From: Streblospio benedicti
Lineage: Eukaryota; Annelida; Polychaeta; Spionida; Spionidae
Assembly (NCBI GenBank): GCA_019095985.1
Contig: CM032665.1
Coordinates: 41,203,134-41,267,133 of the forward strand
DNA: 64,000 bases
Direction of reading: 5' to 3'
Position numbers and translations under genes: made by a program. A model generated the notes under the pieces. The model saw nothing but the letters and a program-made list of their open reading frames with translations. It was not told the DNA's origin and ran no database searches. Below, piece by piece: positions 1-10,479 of the stretch. Each line of letters starts with the position of its first letter. Within the stretch, counting starts at the first letter, position 1.

Positions 1-222
1 CCAATACAAATTCTAGTCCAATGATTTTGTTTTGTTTTTTAAACTACAACCTGCACTCCAATACATAGCATAGTGGAATACGCACACAACATCGTCTGCT
101 GCGCACACCGACGGGAGGCCGCATAATAAATGAACTCGCGCTAACAAAGCCTCGATTTGGAGTGTAGTTAGGCAAATATTTACAATTACGTCCTCAGTAA
201 AGTAGGCCGATTACTGTAGAAC
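1..222 (-). repeat. Inverted fragment of the lectin-unit upstream region
   Basis: Read on the minus strand this stretch matches about 27955-28205, the region upstream of the lectin signal-peptide exon. Shared blocks include a GGTTCTAC-GTAATC block, TCGAGGCTTTGTTAG, the GCAGCCTCCCGT-like block, TTGGAGTGCAG and the AAACAAAACAAAATCATTGG tract. The order is the same and identity looks roughly 80-85 percent by eye. The match runs off the left edge, so a further lectin unit in opposite orientation could lie outside the window. It could instead be a dispersed repeat that also sits in the lectin promoter region. Confidence 0.7.
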
Positions 223-916
223 CTTGAATTAAAACCACACCTATGATAAAACACTTCTGTAATAAGACAAATTTGTCACTTTCTTAAACCTTCATAGAGA
301 GACCACCTTGCCATTGAAACGACTTGAGTACATAACTCAGTGGTCTTAATAGAGATCTGGAGATTTTACTATATACAGCTTCATGTGAAAAAGTAACTGA
401 AGAAGGACTCGCCAAAGAGTGACATTACAACCCTCACTTAGATGCGTGCGTGGTTGGTACATTAAGTTTGTGAGCTGTGTTTTCAATTGCTACGGTATAC
501 CAATGCGCTGTTCTGCATTAACGCTATGGAAAAAGCTGTCGGGTAATTAGAGACTGTATTGATGTATCATGGTGTGTCCATCTTAAATGACTGTTTCCAT
601 GCCCCTGTCAGGTAGACATCACAGAGAGGCTCATTTTACATGATTGTGATCACTGAACTGCACAAAAACCCGACAGTCAATAAGGATTTGTGTATGCGGA
701 CAACAGTCGGAGCTTGTTTTGTGACATTTATGGCCCCTGCAGAGTGCAAAGTAAAACTCATATTAGAGTTGTTCTAACGCATTACACAAGCTTCTTATAT
801 ATTACATGTACCGCTGTTACATGTATATGCATGGGCAATGATGTGTTTACACATAATAAAAATTCAGTGGAGTTTAACCATTACTAGTCCATTTAGAGAA
901 AGTTTTATCCACATAT
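223..916. other. Intergenic, no gene seen
   Basis: There is no supported coding sequence here. The stretch holds a short GAGACCACCT-type motif around 298-305. That motif recurs near 20810, 38850 and 42850 and looks like repeat debris. The reading frame at 690-887 has no family resemblance. Confidence 0.5.
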
Positions 917-1329
917 GGGAAGAGTCATTTTGACTTTCTTGGATGGGGGTCGGTTGGTTCTAAAGGGGGGGGGTTCGGACTTTGGAAAATCATCTTTTAG
1001 GGGGGGACTTTTAAATCTCAACTAATAGGGGGGGGTCATACTTTTGAATTTTGACATTTTGACCCCATAAAAGATTTATCCATAAGTTTTGTTGAATGCT
1101 CAAAAAAATAACACATAAATATGAAAATGCACTAACTGGAGTATAGAAATTGATCATGTAAAAATCATAATGAACACCAAACATTCATCTATCACTACTC
1201 ATGTGATACTCATGAAATTTAACGTTGAATACTAGGCATTCATATGTTAATAGCAGTGATCAAACTTCACTGTCTCATATAAATAATAATGAAGATTTAC
1301 ATTTATGCCCTAATAGAATCATTACCATT

Positions 1330-2400
1330 ATCAACAAGCGTTTGAGGTCATCGCTTGGAACTCAGTCAAACGCTTTATCGAGGTCAATAAACAAGAAGTA
1401 GAGTGTCTTATTCTCTGTCATATACCTCTCTTCCAACTGACGGAGGATGCCAAACTGCATGTCATTTATGTATCCCTTGGATGAACTTTGCAGCAATTCT
1501 ATCTAGTCTCTTCATGACCTGGTCTACAAGTTTAGACCACGGAAATTACCTCTCTCCAGAGCATCACCTGTACCTTTGGACAGGTTCACTATGAAACTTT
1601 CATCCCGGTTAGATGGTATATGGCCTTCTACTACTATGATATTAATTAAGCAGTTGTTTGAGGACTGTAAAACATCTTGGACCTGTAGTCTTAAGCATTT
1701 CTGCTACTATAGCAGAAGGCCCAGCAGCTTTCCCACACTTCGAGAGTCTCACTGCTTCAAGGCCCATCTTCTCAGAGACATGAATATTGGGGTCCCTCAA
1801 CACTCAAAGGGCGTACGTTTGACAGTGAATTTGGGTATCAGGGAAACTCCATAGTATCTCATAGTGCTGTTTCTGCATAAACCTCTTCAACTCATCATCC
1901 ATTGCAATCTCCCCAAGATCATTTCACACACACTTGTCACCGGTCACATCTTGATTTTGTCTTCACATTTGCTTTGCAATGCGATAGATGTTATCTTTGC
2001 TCTCTATGGTTATTCTGCAGTTCACGCGTTTGTCACTTTTTTTAGCCAAATAGATTACATGTTTTGCTCGTCTCTTGGCTGCTATATACACCTCTTTATC
2101 TATCCCAGTCTTCTTCCATACAACAGTTTCAGTAACAGATCACAGACTAAGAGTACGCCTTCGTCACACCTTGATGTTCTTTTCAGATCTTTCTTCCTCA
2201 ACAGAACATTGTCAATCTGACTGTAGTGACCACCTGATTGGTGTGTTATGAGATGCTGCTCTGGCTTCTTGAAGAAGGAATATATTAATTGCCAACCACC
2301 ATATCGTGGGCTGTCGAAAACTCAATGATACTTTTCCTCTAAGTATTGCGTGAGCCTTAACCATATCCACTAGGAACATTATCATAACCGTTGGGATCAC
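1330..2400 (-). mobile_element. RTE-type LINE fragment (reverse transcriptase)
   Basis: On the minus strand the conceptual translation has reverse-transcriptase landmarks in the correct order. First comes a linker with the words KEVYIAAKRRAKHVIY and LAKKSDKRVN (about 2000-2080). Next is a GNFRGLKLVDQVMKRLDRI block (about 1510-1570), then INDMQFGILRQLEERY, then the first catalytic aspartate box FLFIDLDKAFD (about 1370-1400). The INDMQFG / RQLEE / LDKAFD arrangement is typical of RTE-clade non-LTR elements. Several stops and frame changes are present, and the part downstream of the first Asp box (including the YxDD box) and the 3' end are missing. It is a dead fragment nested in the TIR transposon at 917-2920. 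Confidence 0.75.
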
Positions 2401-2411
2401 GGTACATGTTT

Positions 2412-2745
2412 ACATGTATATCTCTGCCTATCTACCTCATACTCCGTACATTCCCCAAGACTCCTGCTCTCCTTCTCATGTTCATCTAATTCATCAAACA
2501 TCTTTCTATACTCGCCATGAATCCTATCCTCATAACCAAGGGCTTTGCCAACTGCTGCCTCTATTCGTTCCTCTGAATCTTGGCAATCACCTGTTACTGT
2601 ATGAATACCGGTATAAAATTAAGTGCAATTCCGTGCAGCTGAAAGGATACTTATTGGGGGTATAATTGCTTGTTTGATGCTCCTACTTCTGGGCCTGCAT
2701 CAGTCTCAAATCGGGTAGATTTAATTAGAATAATAAATATTCTAG
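2412..2745 (-). pseudogene. Degenerate integrase-like transposase fragment (copy 1)
   Basis: The nucleotide sequence aligns end to end with about 41000-41285. The minus strand keeps pieces of the same protein: TDAGPEVGASNKQ near 2685-2745, then in other frames VGKALGYEDRIH, EYRKMFDELDEHEKE and YEVDRQRY. The frame is interrupted several times. It lies between the nested LINE and the right terminal repeat of the element at 917-2920, which ties this protein family to those terminal repeats. Confidence 0.7.
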
Positions 2746-2989
2746 ATGTACTGTTGTTGCTTGTTTATGCAGCTATGTATGACTATGTATAAAGGCTCGG
2801 ATAGTTGGGTCACAGTTTCAATATCATTCAGTTAGGGGGATCACACTTTTCATTTGATCATGATAGGGTGGCTCAGACTTATAACCCCCCCCCCCCGAGA
2901 AAGTCAAAATGACTCTTCCCTAAAGAGCCGTAGCTCAAAATGTAATTAAACTTCACATGAAAGTACAAATATATCGATTTCTACATGAA

Positions 2990-3600
2990 AATTATGCCAT
3001 AGATCTATGGAAGTATTACAAATACAAATACAAATTATTTATTGAATCAGCAAGCCCTTTTACAAGACATGTATTTAAATATAAAATTATAATAAAAAGG
3101 GCAAGGGCTAATATCATATGAGTGAAATAATATTCATTTTGATTAAAAATAAACAGAAACAAAATATTAGCCAACAGTAGTATTTTATGTCCCAGATTAT
3201 GTAAGCCGTTTCTTAAAACATTGAGTTATGAAATACCCAAGGGCTTGAATAACATTTTTATCATGATTATTAATTATAAAACTGAACAGCTCCTGGCTGT
3301 TGAGGTGTTCAATTTGGAAGATTGCCTTGATTTTATCTAGAAAGTTCTTTCTTTCATTAGTATATAGTATTCAATCAAATACTGATTATCAAAACCTCTA
3401 AAAGTTTGCAACATTTACCCTTTTCCTCAACATGCTTACAATGCTCAAGCTGGCATGTATACACATCAGCTCTGAGTGTGAATGCTCAGTAAGTGCTCTT
3501 AGACAGTTGCATCCATACTCCAGAGCTTCAAACAGCCAATTTGAGAGTGTCTGGCCATATATCCATATTTATTATGGCTTTCAACAACGGATCTAGGGTG
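2990..3600. other. AT-rich spacer with a possible retroposon tail
   Basis: There is no gene. At 3017-3045 the sequence is a run of ACAAATACAAATACAAATT. On the minus strand this reads as a TTTGTATTTG tail of the kind that ends some non-LTR elements. No coding match supports the rest, so the assignment is weak. Confidence 0.3.
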
Positions 3601-3611
3601 GGCAATTAAAT

Positions 3612-4573
3612 CAGGCTTTGTTGCGCCTTGAAATTGTACCATCACGTGAAATTGTACCGGTACAATTTCACATCAACTTGGAATTGTACCACTGCCGTGA
3701 AATTGTTCTGGTTCGATTTCAAGTTAAAGTGAAATTGTACCATTTTGCCTTTGTTGCCTTGAAATTGTACCACCAGTTGAAATTGTTCCTGGAGCATTGC
3801 ACTTTTCCTAAATATGATTTTGTGATTTGTAGGGATGAAGTAATAAATAGATAGAGGCGACTGGGTGTAGATGGGACACTGGGTAACATGGGACTGGGGG
3901 TAGTTGACACACAGGTACAGACACAAACATTGATTTAAAACAGCTTCGGTTTGAAGTATTGAAATTGTTTGAGTAATTTACAATACTTGATGTGTGAATA
4001 AGACCTGGATGTCGAGATCAATGATGTAAACAGCATTGTGCTCGATTGGACACCATTTTACCCATTTTACAGTTCCTCATCAGGACCACCTGACTTGATC
4101 AGTGGATACTGATCAGGTGATATGAGTGTAGATGCTCTCAGGGTGGGGGCTTAAGCACAACACATATTTTATCATAAACTTTGTCAAAAGTTTGAGCAAA
4201 GCATGAATGGATCAATAATCTATGTACATGATTTTCATTTATTTTGATTTCAATCTCTACTCAGCCAAATCATTATCACTCCTTATTACAATGCTCATCC
4301 TACAACTCTATCTATTACTCCTGATAATAACTAGAATCATTTTGGTTGCAATTTTGTCAAAGTCAATTAAAATTATTTTGAGAAATAAATGCTGCTGAGG
4401 TAGACTATTTTTATTGTGTTTGTAAAATTTTGGTGAGTGGGACAAATTTACACGTGTGGTACAATTTCGTGGCAAGTAACTTATTTCTCGGCAGTGGTAC
4501 AATTTCAAGTTGACGTGAAATTGTACAAGTACAATTTCACATGGTGGTACAATTTCAAGGCTCAACAGGCTTT
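3612..4573. repeat. Foldback/MITE-like element with 8-bp target duplication
   Basis: The element runs about 3620-4565 and is flanked by the direct repeat CAGGCTTT at 3612-3619 and 4566-4573. The arms (about 3620-3710 and 4480-4565) are inverted copies starting TTG(C/A)GCCTTGAAATTGTACC. Each arm contains further palindromes built from GAAATTGTACC: at 3647-3670 the left arm reads GAAATTGTACC then GGTACAATTTC, and the right arm has the equivalent. Additional GAAATTGTACC units occur to about 3790. There is no coding capacity. An 8-bp duplication fits hAT-type integration, but the ends are not classical hAT ends. Confidence 0.8.
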
Positions 4574-5564
4574 AAAGATTTTTGAAGGTTTAGACCTGCC
4601 TTCAATTCGATTTAAACAGAGAAAAACTTACACGTTTCAAATTCCAGACAGTTTTATGTCATAGAAATTGGTGCAGAAACTGGTTCAGATTGTATATGTT
4701 AGCACACATTTAAAAATTTCCCTGGGAGAGCATGGCTCGGACCCCCGGACCCCCCCCCCACCCCCACTCCTAGCATAGCACAACATGTTTCACCATCGTT
4801 TGCTCTTCTTACCCTTCCCCTTCCCCAACAACCAGGATCGGCCCCATAGATGGACATTGGCAAAATTGTTGACATACTTCACAATCTACATACTCACAAT
4901 ATGCCCTCCCCCAAATATGGAACTGGAGAGTGTGATTTACAAAGAATTATTTTGTCACTGCAAATGAAGCAAAACCCATGTTTTGAAGCATGCATTGTTC
5001 TTGAATGCATACATACATATGATTATACTGAGAATATATTGTATCATATTATATATAGTTCTAGTTCTCTGCGCTTTATATGGGTTATATGTGTTATATG
5101 GAATGTGTATGATTGAAGAGATTATGAATACCTCAACATGTTAAGTAGCAGGAAATTCAACCATTTTGCCCTTTATTTTCAAACAAATTCTGCTTGGCTG
5201 CTATATGCTCTCTTGCAAATATGTAACACCCCACCCCCTCACAAAAGCTGCTTCCACCGTTGAGTTTCATGTACACATAAGTTTCTTTATTTTACAAAGC
5301 CAACATGTGATATTCCATTGGCTGTTCGGTATGTGATAACCCTAAAAAATGTGTGTGTGTGGGGGGGATCAGTATAAAATCTAATTATTTATACCAGCAA
5401 AAGTACTCTTCAGTTGCGTAAAACATGCCTCAGATTGCATTAAATGGCATCCTTGCAAAAAAAAACAATACCGGGGGAGCATGCCCCCGGACCCACTAGT
5501 GGATGTGTGCCCCCCCTTTCCTAAATTCTAGATACGCCCTTGTACATTTACACCGTATCATTGG
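4574..5564. other. Repeat debris, no gene
   Basis: The stretch holds two C-rich blocks resembling transposon ends. One is at about 4725-4770 (GGACCCCCGGACCCCCC). The other is at about 5472-5540, which ends TTCTAGATACGCCCTTG and on the minus strand starts like the CAGGGGCGTATCTAG ends of hAT-like elements. A G-rich run follows TGTGTGTGTG near 5352. No coding sequence is supported. Confidence 0.45.
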
Positions 5565-5710
5565 TGCAAACATGTTTGAACATTTCACAGTGATGCTATA
5601 TTGGATGTATTTCTTCCATATTTTTGGGTTTGGTGCATTGATCATTGTGTTTGATAAATTGATATTTCTCTTTATCTTGAAATCTTTAGAGGTATCATTC
5701 TTTTCTTAAA
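5565..5710 (-). repeat. Second inverted fragment of the lectin-unit upstream region
   Basis: The minus strand matches about 27715-27905 (and 31135-31320): AAAGAAAAGAATGATAC, a CTTTAGA-type block, AATGATCAATG(C)CCC(A)AA and the GTGAAATGTTCAA block occur in the same order. Together with 1-222 it looks like one inverted unit split by a 5.3-kb nest of insertions. Confidence 0.6.
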
Positions 5711-5909
5711 TGAATAGGTAAAGATCACTATACAATGGCAGATACTTGTTTTGACCATTCAAAAAATCAATATGATTCAGAGTATGTATGTTTGAATGTA
5801 GCAATGACGTATCCCCTTTCCAGAAAATTCTGGATCTGCCACTGCAGCATTCTTAACTGATGCTAATCATTTAATATATTTTATCCTTCATGTTATTTCA
5901 ACCTTTTTT

Positions 5910-5915
<6 letters not shown>

Positions 5916-6005
<90 letters not shown>
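5916..6005. repeat. (AT)n microsatellite
   Basis: About 90 bp of uninterrupted AT dinucleotides. The Tyr/Ile-alternating frame across it is only a translation of this tract. Confidence 0.98.
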
Positions 6006-6008
<3 letters not shown>

Positions 6009-6088
6009 TACTTGCATTTGAATACATTTGAATACATACATTTTTATCGATGTGCAGTGTTCCATTTCCTCATAATCAATTAATTCTG

Positions 6089-8680
6089 CAGGGCCGTAGC
6101 TACATATGAGGCAGAGGAGGCAACTGCCTCCTCTGTTTTTTGGGAGTTTTTTTCTCAAACCCTGAATGAAACTGAGAGTTAACATATTTTGTATGCTCCA
6201 AAAATTATATATATTTTTTATATTTTTATTTATATTATTTTTTTTCAAAAAAATATAATTCTGGTAAGCATGCAGCTATTAACACTAGATCTATTGTAAA
6301 CAAGCCAGATATCTTTATTGATGGTCTCAATTCTGGGCATATTAGTATAGACGTGTATTGTTATTGCATATACAATGTGTCTGATAAAATAGATTGGAAT
6401 TAAAATGGCATGGGATCATTCATAACAACTGAGTATGGAGCCTGATCGATGTTATCAAGACAGGAAGAATCGAATCGGCAGTCTGAACATCATGCATGAG
6501 GTGCTCGAACAGTAAACACCATACAGTAAAAAAAATCTAATAAAGTGGGGAGGTAAAAAGCCAGTGATCACTTTTGTAGACATACACTGCTTGTGCATAG
6601 CTAGTGTTATCTCCACGCTAAATCGGACCATTCAAAAAGCAATATAGTTCCAAAATGGACTCCATCGGATCACGTCCTCACTCAGAACTACTCAGAATGT
6701 TTCGGAGCTCAACAGACATAACATGAGGGGTATGGGCCTTATAAGCATATGCTTATATATACATATTAATTATGATGGTTCAGTCTCATTATTAGTGAGA
6801 AATATACTGATACTTAATAAGTTAATAACTTCACATGGTCCATAATTGACATTTTCTTTTTGTATGACATTATTTCCCATTCATTATCTCACCTAACAAT
6901 ATATCAGGCAGCAGGTTCGCACGACGCACGTGCATGGCATCTAACAGTGAAAAAAAAGGTTACACAATGATTGAGCCACGTACATGTATTTATTTTAATA
7001 AACCAAATCACTTGTTTACACTATTAGAACAGTCGAATTGGCTGATGAATGTGGATTTAATCGTTGTGTACACAGCAAGTACATCTGCCTTGTAAAGGCT
7101 GGCATCACATTTCATGTAGCGCAATAGAGGCTAGGCGTCCACTCGGGGCCACTAGGGGCACGACCAATGATTCCGGGGGCCTGTTATATAAACCTACTTT
7201 ACCATCGTTAATGGTATAAAACCACAAAATATTAATTCCTTTTCGCATTGTCGTGTTGCATAAATAGATCTAACTTTACGAGAGCGACACTGATCTTATT
7301 CACACAATTAACCATGTATGATTTGGCATGACATTTTCCAGTTTCTAAATTGTGAGGATGGGCCTTTAGCATTTCTTATTTCACTTACAATAGTACTTGG
7401 TCTGCACAACTGTTCATGATAAGGAGTTATTTTACACTAGATTCGATCATACAACTGAGTGAAATGCCAAATACACAATGCACATGTAATAGGAGATTTC
7501 CACTTGGACAGAATCCACTGTAATTGCACGACCGTACGAGCCAAAATGTACAGTGTGCACGTTCGTGGTGAACTTGCAACAGCAATCTGATGTAAACGTA
7601 ATAAAATATATAGTTAAGTGAGCCGATGCGTACTACTTTGTCGATTTGTCTATGCAACGGGCACCACAGATCGCATTGTACACAATGTGCCACGTGTCCT
7701 AAACAGGGTGCTTGATGAGTGCAATGTCTCAAATCACCTATGAACTAGTGTGTATTGTAGATGTATGTTCAAAGCACAGCAGACAGTGAACGCAAGGTCA
7801 GTGTAACCCGACGCACGTCACAACCAGACTTTTTTGTCATGTCGGTTGTGCGTCGGGGTTACGCTGACCTTGCTTTCACTGTCTGCTTTTCTTACGCCGG
7901 GTTTGCGCTGGCTGTGAGTTGACTATGCGCTGGGGAAAAAGAATTATTTAATGCCAAAAGAGGTTACATGTATCTATCAGCAGATGCTCGATGTATAGAC
8001 ATTTTTGCCTGGAAATTCATAGAATTTATGCATCGACCATACGTCAAAACTAGTGGGACGCGCCCTTAATAGGGCTGGTTTGGCTCAAACAGTTGAAGAT
8101 AACTTTGACACAAACATCTCATCGCCAAGTGGACTAATATCCACTCATTCTCTTACCTTGCTTCTAACGCAACTGCGTGAAAGCACTGAAGACATCATTG
8201 TAATGCCAGAAAAGCCGAAAATTTAAAGTGGATGGTTAAGGAAGAAAACCTTACTCAAGAAGCAACATTGCCTGTCAAAATTCATCATTATAATGGCCCC
8301 TAAAACTGGCCAAGCCAAAAGCCTCCAGCATACATCAGGTTCTCCAACTTCGAATATTCACTACAGAAGTGATAAAACAAAACAGAGCAGAGGAGACGGG
8401 TTTCATGTTTTGCTCTAAGATTACACGTGATGATTCTACTCTAGAATATAATGGTTTTAATTCCGAGATGGCTCGCCCACAATGCCATGCAATAAAACCA
8501 ATTGCAAAAGAAGTGACCCAGGGGACGGTTCTATCTAGTGTCATGCACACGCCTTGTCGCTAGTAAATGTTATTGGGTGCCCCAAATCCACTCTAGAACA
8601 GCTGTACGGCTACGGCAATTGCCTGCACCCTCGCCAAACTTCTTTGCCTCCTCTGTTTTGCAATCCTGGCTACGGCCCTG
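6089..8680. mobile_element. hAT-like element with CAGGGCCGTAGC ends
   Basis: The left end begins CAGGGCCGTAGC at 6089 and the right end finishes with its reverse complement at 8680. Both are followed inward by GCAGAGGAGGCAA (about 6111 and 8655). TTCTG flanks both sides (6084-6088 and 8681-8685), a possible 5-bp target duplication. CAGGGCCGTAGC-type ends are common on hAT-group elements. No transposase frame is recognisable in the 2.6 kb, which instead holds a strong hairpin at 7779-7886. It is either a non-autonomous element, or two ends of separate copies that happen to face each other. Confidence 0.6.
7779..7886. repeat. Long imperfect hairpin
   Basis: The left arm GCAGACAGTGAACGCAAGGT continues through CAGTGTAACCCGACGCAC. 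It is mirrored by a right arm that ends ACCTTGCTTTCACTGTCTGC, with a loop of roughly 10-20 nt around TTTTTT. The arms are about 45-50 nt and nearly perfect. It is a MITE-like or small-RNA-like fold. The surrounding DNA shows no gene. Confidence 0.8.
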
Positions 8681-8880
8681 TTCTGTAACTTGCTCTCGTG
8701 AAATGTACCCAACAATCAGTGTTTGTAAACAGCACTAAACACTGACACCTTATTAGCCCTAATAAATATATCTGAGCAGCTAATTGTGGCTGTCGGCGCA
8801 CGGGTGATAGAGGCTGCAAGTTCATGCAGTGCTCATTTTTGCAGGGGAGATATGAAAGTCACAATCAATACGGCAGTTCA

Positions 8881-9870
8881 CTTTTTTCATGGGTATTGAT
8901 ATTTTATCAAAACGCATACTAATAATTGTAAAATCATAAGTTATTATGATCAACATGTCAAATGTATCAAAAAACAAAATTATTAATTCAGTCTGTCTGG
9001 GGAGAGATTAGCTTTGCATGTCCCTCTAAAAAAGAGTTCTGTGATGTTCGCAGATTATTTGGTGAAGAATCATGAATAAAACACTAAATTTATCACCTTC
9101 TTACCAAAGATATTATAGAACTAAAATATCTTTGTTCTTACTTCGTGCTGATTGTAGCAACGATATTATAGTTCTATAATATCTTTGATTGTAGTAATGG
9201 CACAATCAATGAAGGTATTGTTATCTTGTAGCTAGCCATAATCTATGATCTTTTTGTGAAACATAATTTTATTTGGATTCATTATTGTGTTAAGTCAAGA
9301 CGTATACAAACTTCGTATTATTGGCCTTGGAATTGGCCTTAGAATTGTAACATATTGAGAATGAAGCAGTGTGTTTTGATGGATGTATGATGTTTCATGG
9401 TTGATTATGGTATCCTCAGTATGAATCAGCCAGATGCCACGTTGGCATGTTCGGGCTGAATTCTTCATGATAAAATGGAGCCGTGGAGCCATCATGGTAA
9501 TATCAAAAATGCTACTGGCCTTATTGACTTCTCTCAGTGTTTGTAAATAGTAACACGTGTTGGAAGATATGCGAGCATTCTGGACACAAAACATTCCCAT
9601 ATGTAGTAAATAGAAAGAAATTGATGACTTTCGTCACAGTATGTTTGCTCTAACAATTTGCTGATTTTCTTAATTTCATGGCATAACCTCTGCCAGGACT
9701 GTCCTCTGGTCTACAACATATCACAAATACTTGCATCAATTATTAAAACAAATAAGATTTACAAGGACATTTTATTTTCCTTCTTTTTGCCATAGTGCTA
9801 TTCAAGAGCTCCGATTTCACAGGATTTCATGAACTGGAGATAAATAATAAGTGGCAGGTGCTTGCTAACG
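8881..9870. other. Intergenic, with a 17-bp inverted repeat
   Basis: CAAAGATATTATAGAAC at 9105-9121 is repeated as its exact reverse complement at 9171-9187, with a further partial copy between (AAAATATCTTTGTTCTTA). No coding sequence is supported in the interval. Confidence 0.6.
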
Positions 9871-10140
9871 TATGATGATAAGGCTGTTTTATCATATTTT
9901 TTGTATATTTCTGGATGTCTCTTTCACATGTTTAGTAAATTTATGTCATATTCTTCGCGGATATTGATACATTTTGTCAAATATATTTCAGATACTGGTA
10001 TATTGTTGGTCACATATTTATCAAAAATAGGTATATTGGTGGAAGCCATTTTCAGCACGTTCGTGGCAAGTCCGAACCTATTTTCTGATTCACACTCCCC
10101 CCCCCCCTGAGGTTGGTGTGCAATCTTTATTGCCAACGGC
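9870..10140. repeat. Outer arm of a large inverted repeat (left)
   Basis: The reverse complement matches about 17725-17990. Shared blocks include the TATATTTCTGG / CACATGTTTAGTA / ATGTCATAT series, the GGTATATT-TGGT series and the CCCCACCCTGA-like C-rich end. Identity looks near 75-80 percent. The same order of blocks continues at 11740-12830 against 16630-17710, so this is one inverted repeat interrupted on the left arm. Confidence 0.65.
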
Positions 10141-10271
10141 ATAATTAATTACAGACAAACAACAATTATTTCTAACTGTAAAAAACTAGTTTCAAAAATT
10201 GTCTTTAATATTGAGCTGTTATTATGTCCCCCCGACTAACCCTGTGTGTGACACGTGCTCTCATTCCACAG

Positions 10272-10449
10272 CTGCTACCAGGCGTGCGTGCTTTTGGCCT
10301 ACTTCGACACACACATGCAGTACAAGGAGCTGAAGCCGCACGTCACGTACTGGCCGCGCGAGACCATGACCTGGGTGGGGCTGCCGGTCCTCACCCTCCG
10401 CGCCTGGCACATTATCACCCCGCCATGCAGACCATGTACCCTGTGCTGA
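10272..10449 (+). CDS. Candidate internal or terminal exon, unrecognised
   Basis: A GC-rich island stands out from its AT-rich surroundings. It follows a good acceptor (CTCTCATTCCACAG ending at 10271) and reads CYQACVLLAYFDTHMQ, then YKELKPHVTYWPRETMTWVG, with GC-rich third positions. The frame stops at 10447-10449. A donor-like GTGGGG at about 10375 could end the exon earlier, and the last 20 codons look less protein-like. In another frame the tail reads HPAMQTMYPVLTGSRG, so an indel is possible. I do not recognise the family. No partner exon is evident nearby, so it may be one exon of a long gene or a dead copy. Confidence 0.45.
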
Positions 10450-10479
10450 CCGGGTCACGGGGTCGTGCTTGATAATCTA

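Larger units (their letters stand above)
917..2920. mobile_element. TIR DNA transposon, copy 1, with nested LINE
   Basis: The two ends are perfect inverted repeats of about 23 bp. The left end begins GGGAAGAGTCATTTTGACTT at 917 and its reverse complement ends at 2920. Just inside both ends are several units of the form TAGGGGGGGTCA-N-ACTTT (about 960-1050 and 2815-2900). A degenerate transposase-like fragment lies at 2412-2745 on the minus strand and matches the longer frame at 40.6-41.5 kb. An RTE LINE occupies 1330-2400 inside the element. Flanks are TAT and TAA, so a TA target duplication is possible but not proven. A superfamily cannot be assigned from the ends. Confidence 0.8.

Noticed and set aside
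280-350. GACCACCT motifs as possible regulatory sites
   Set aside because: The motif recurs near 20810, 38850 and 42850 within repeat blocks and looks like repeat debris.
5898-6248. 116-codon minus-strand frame with alternating Tyr and Ile
   Set aside because: It is a translation of the (AT)n microsatellite at 5916-6005.
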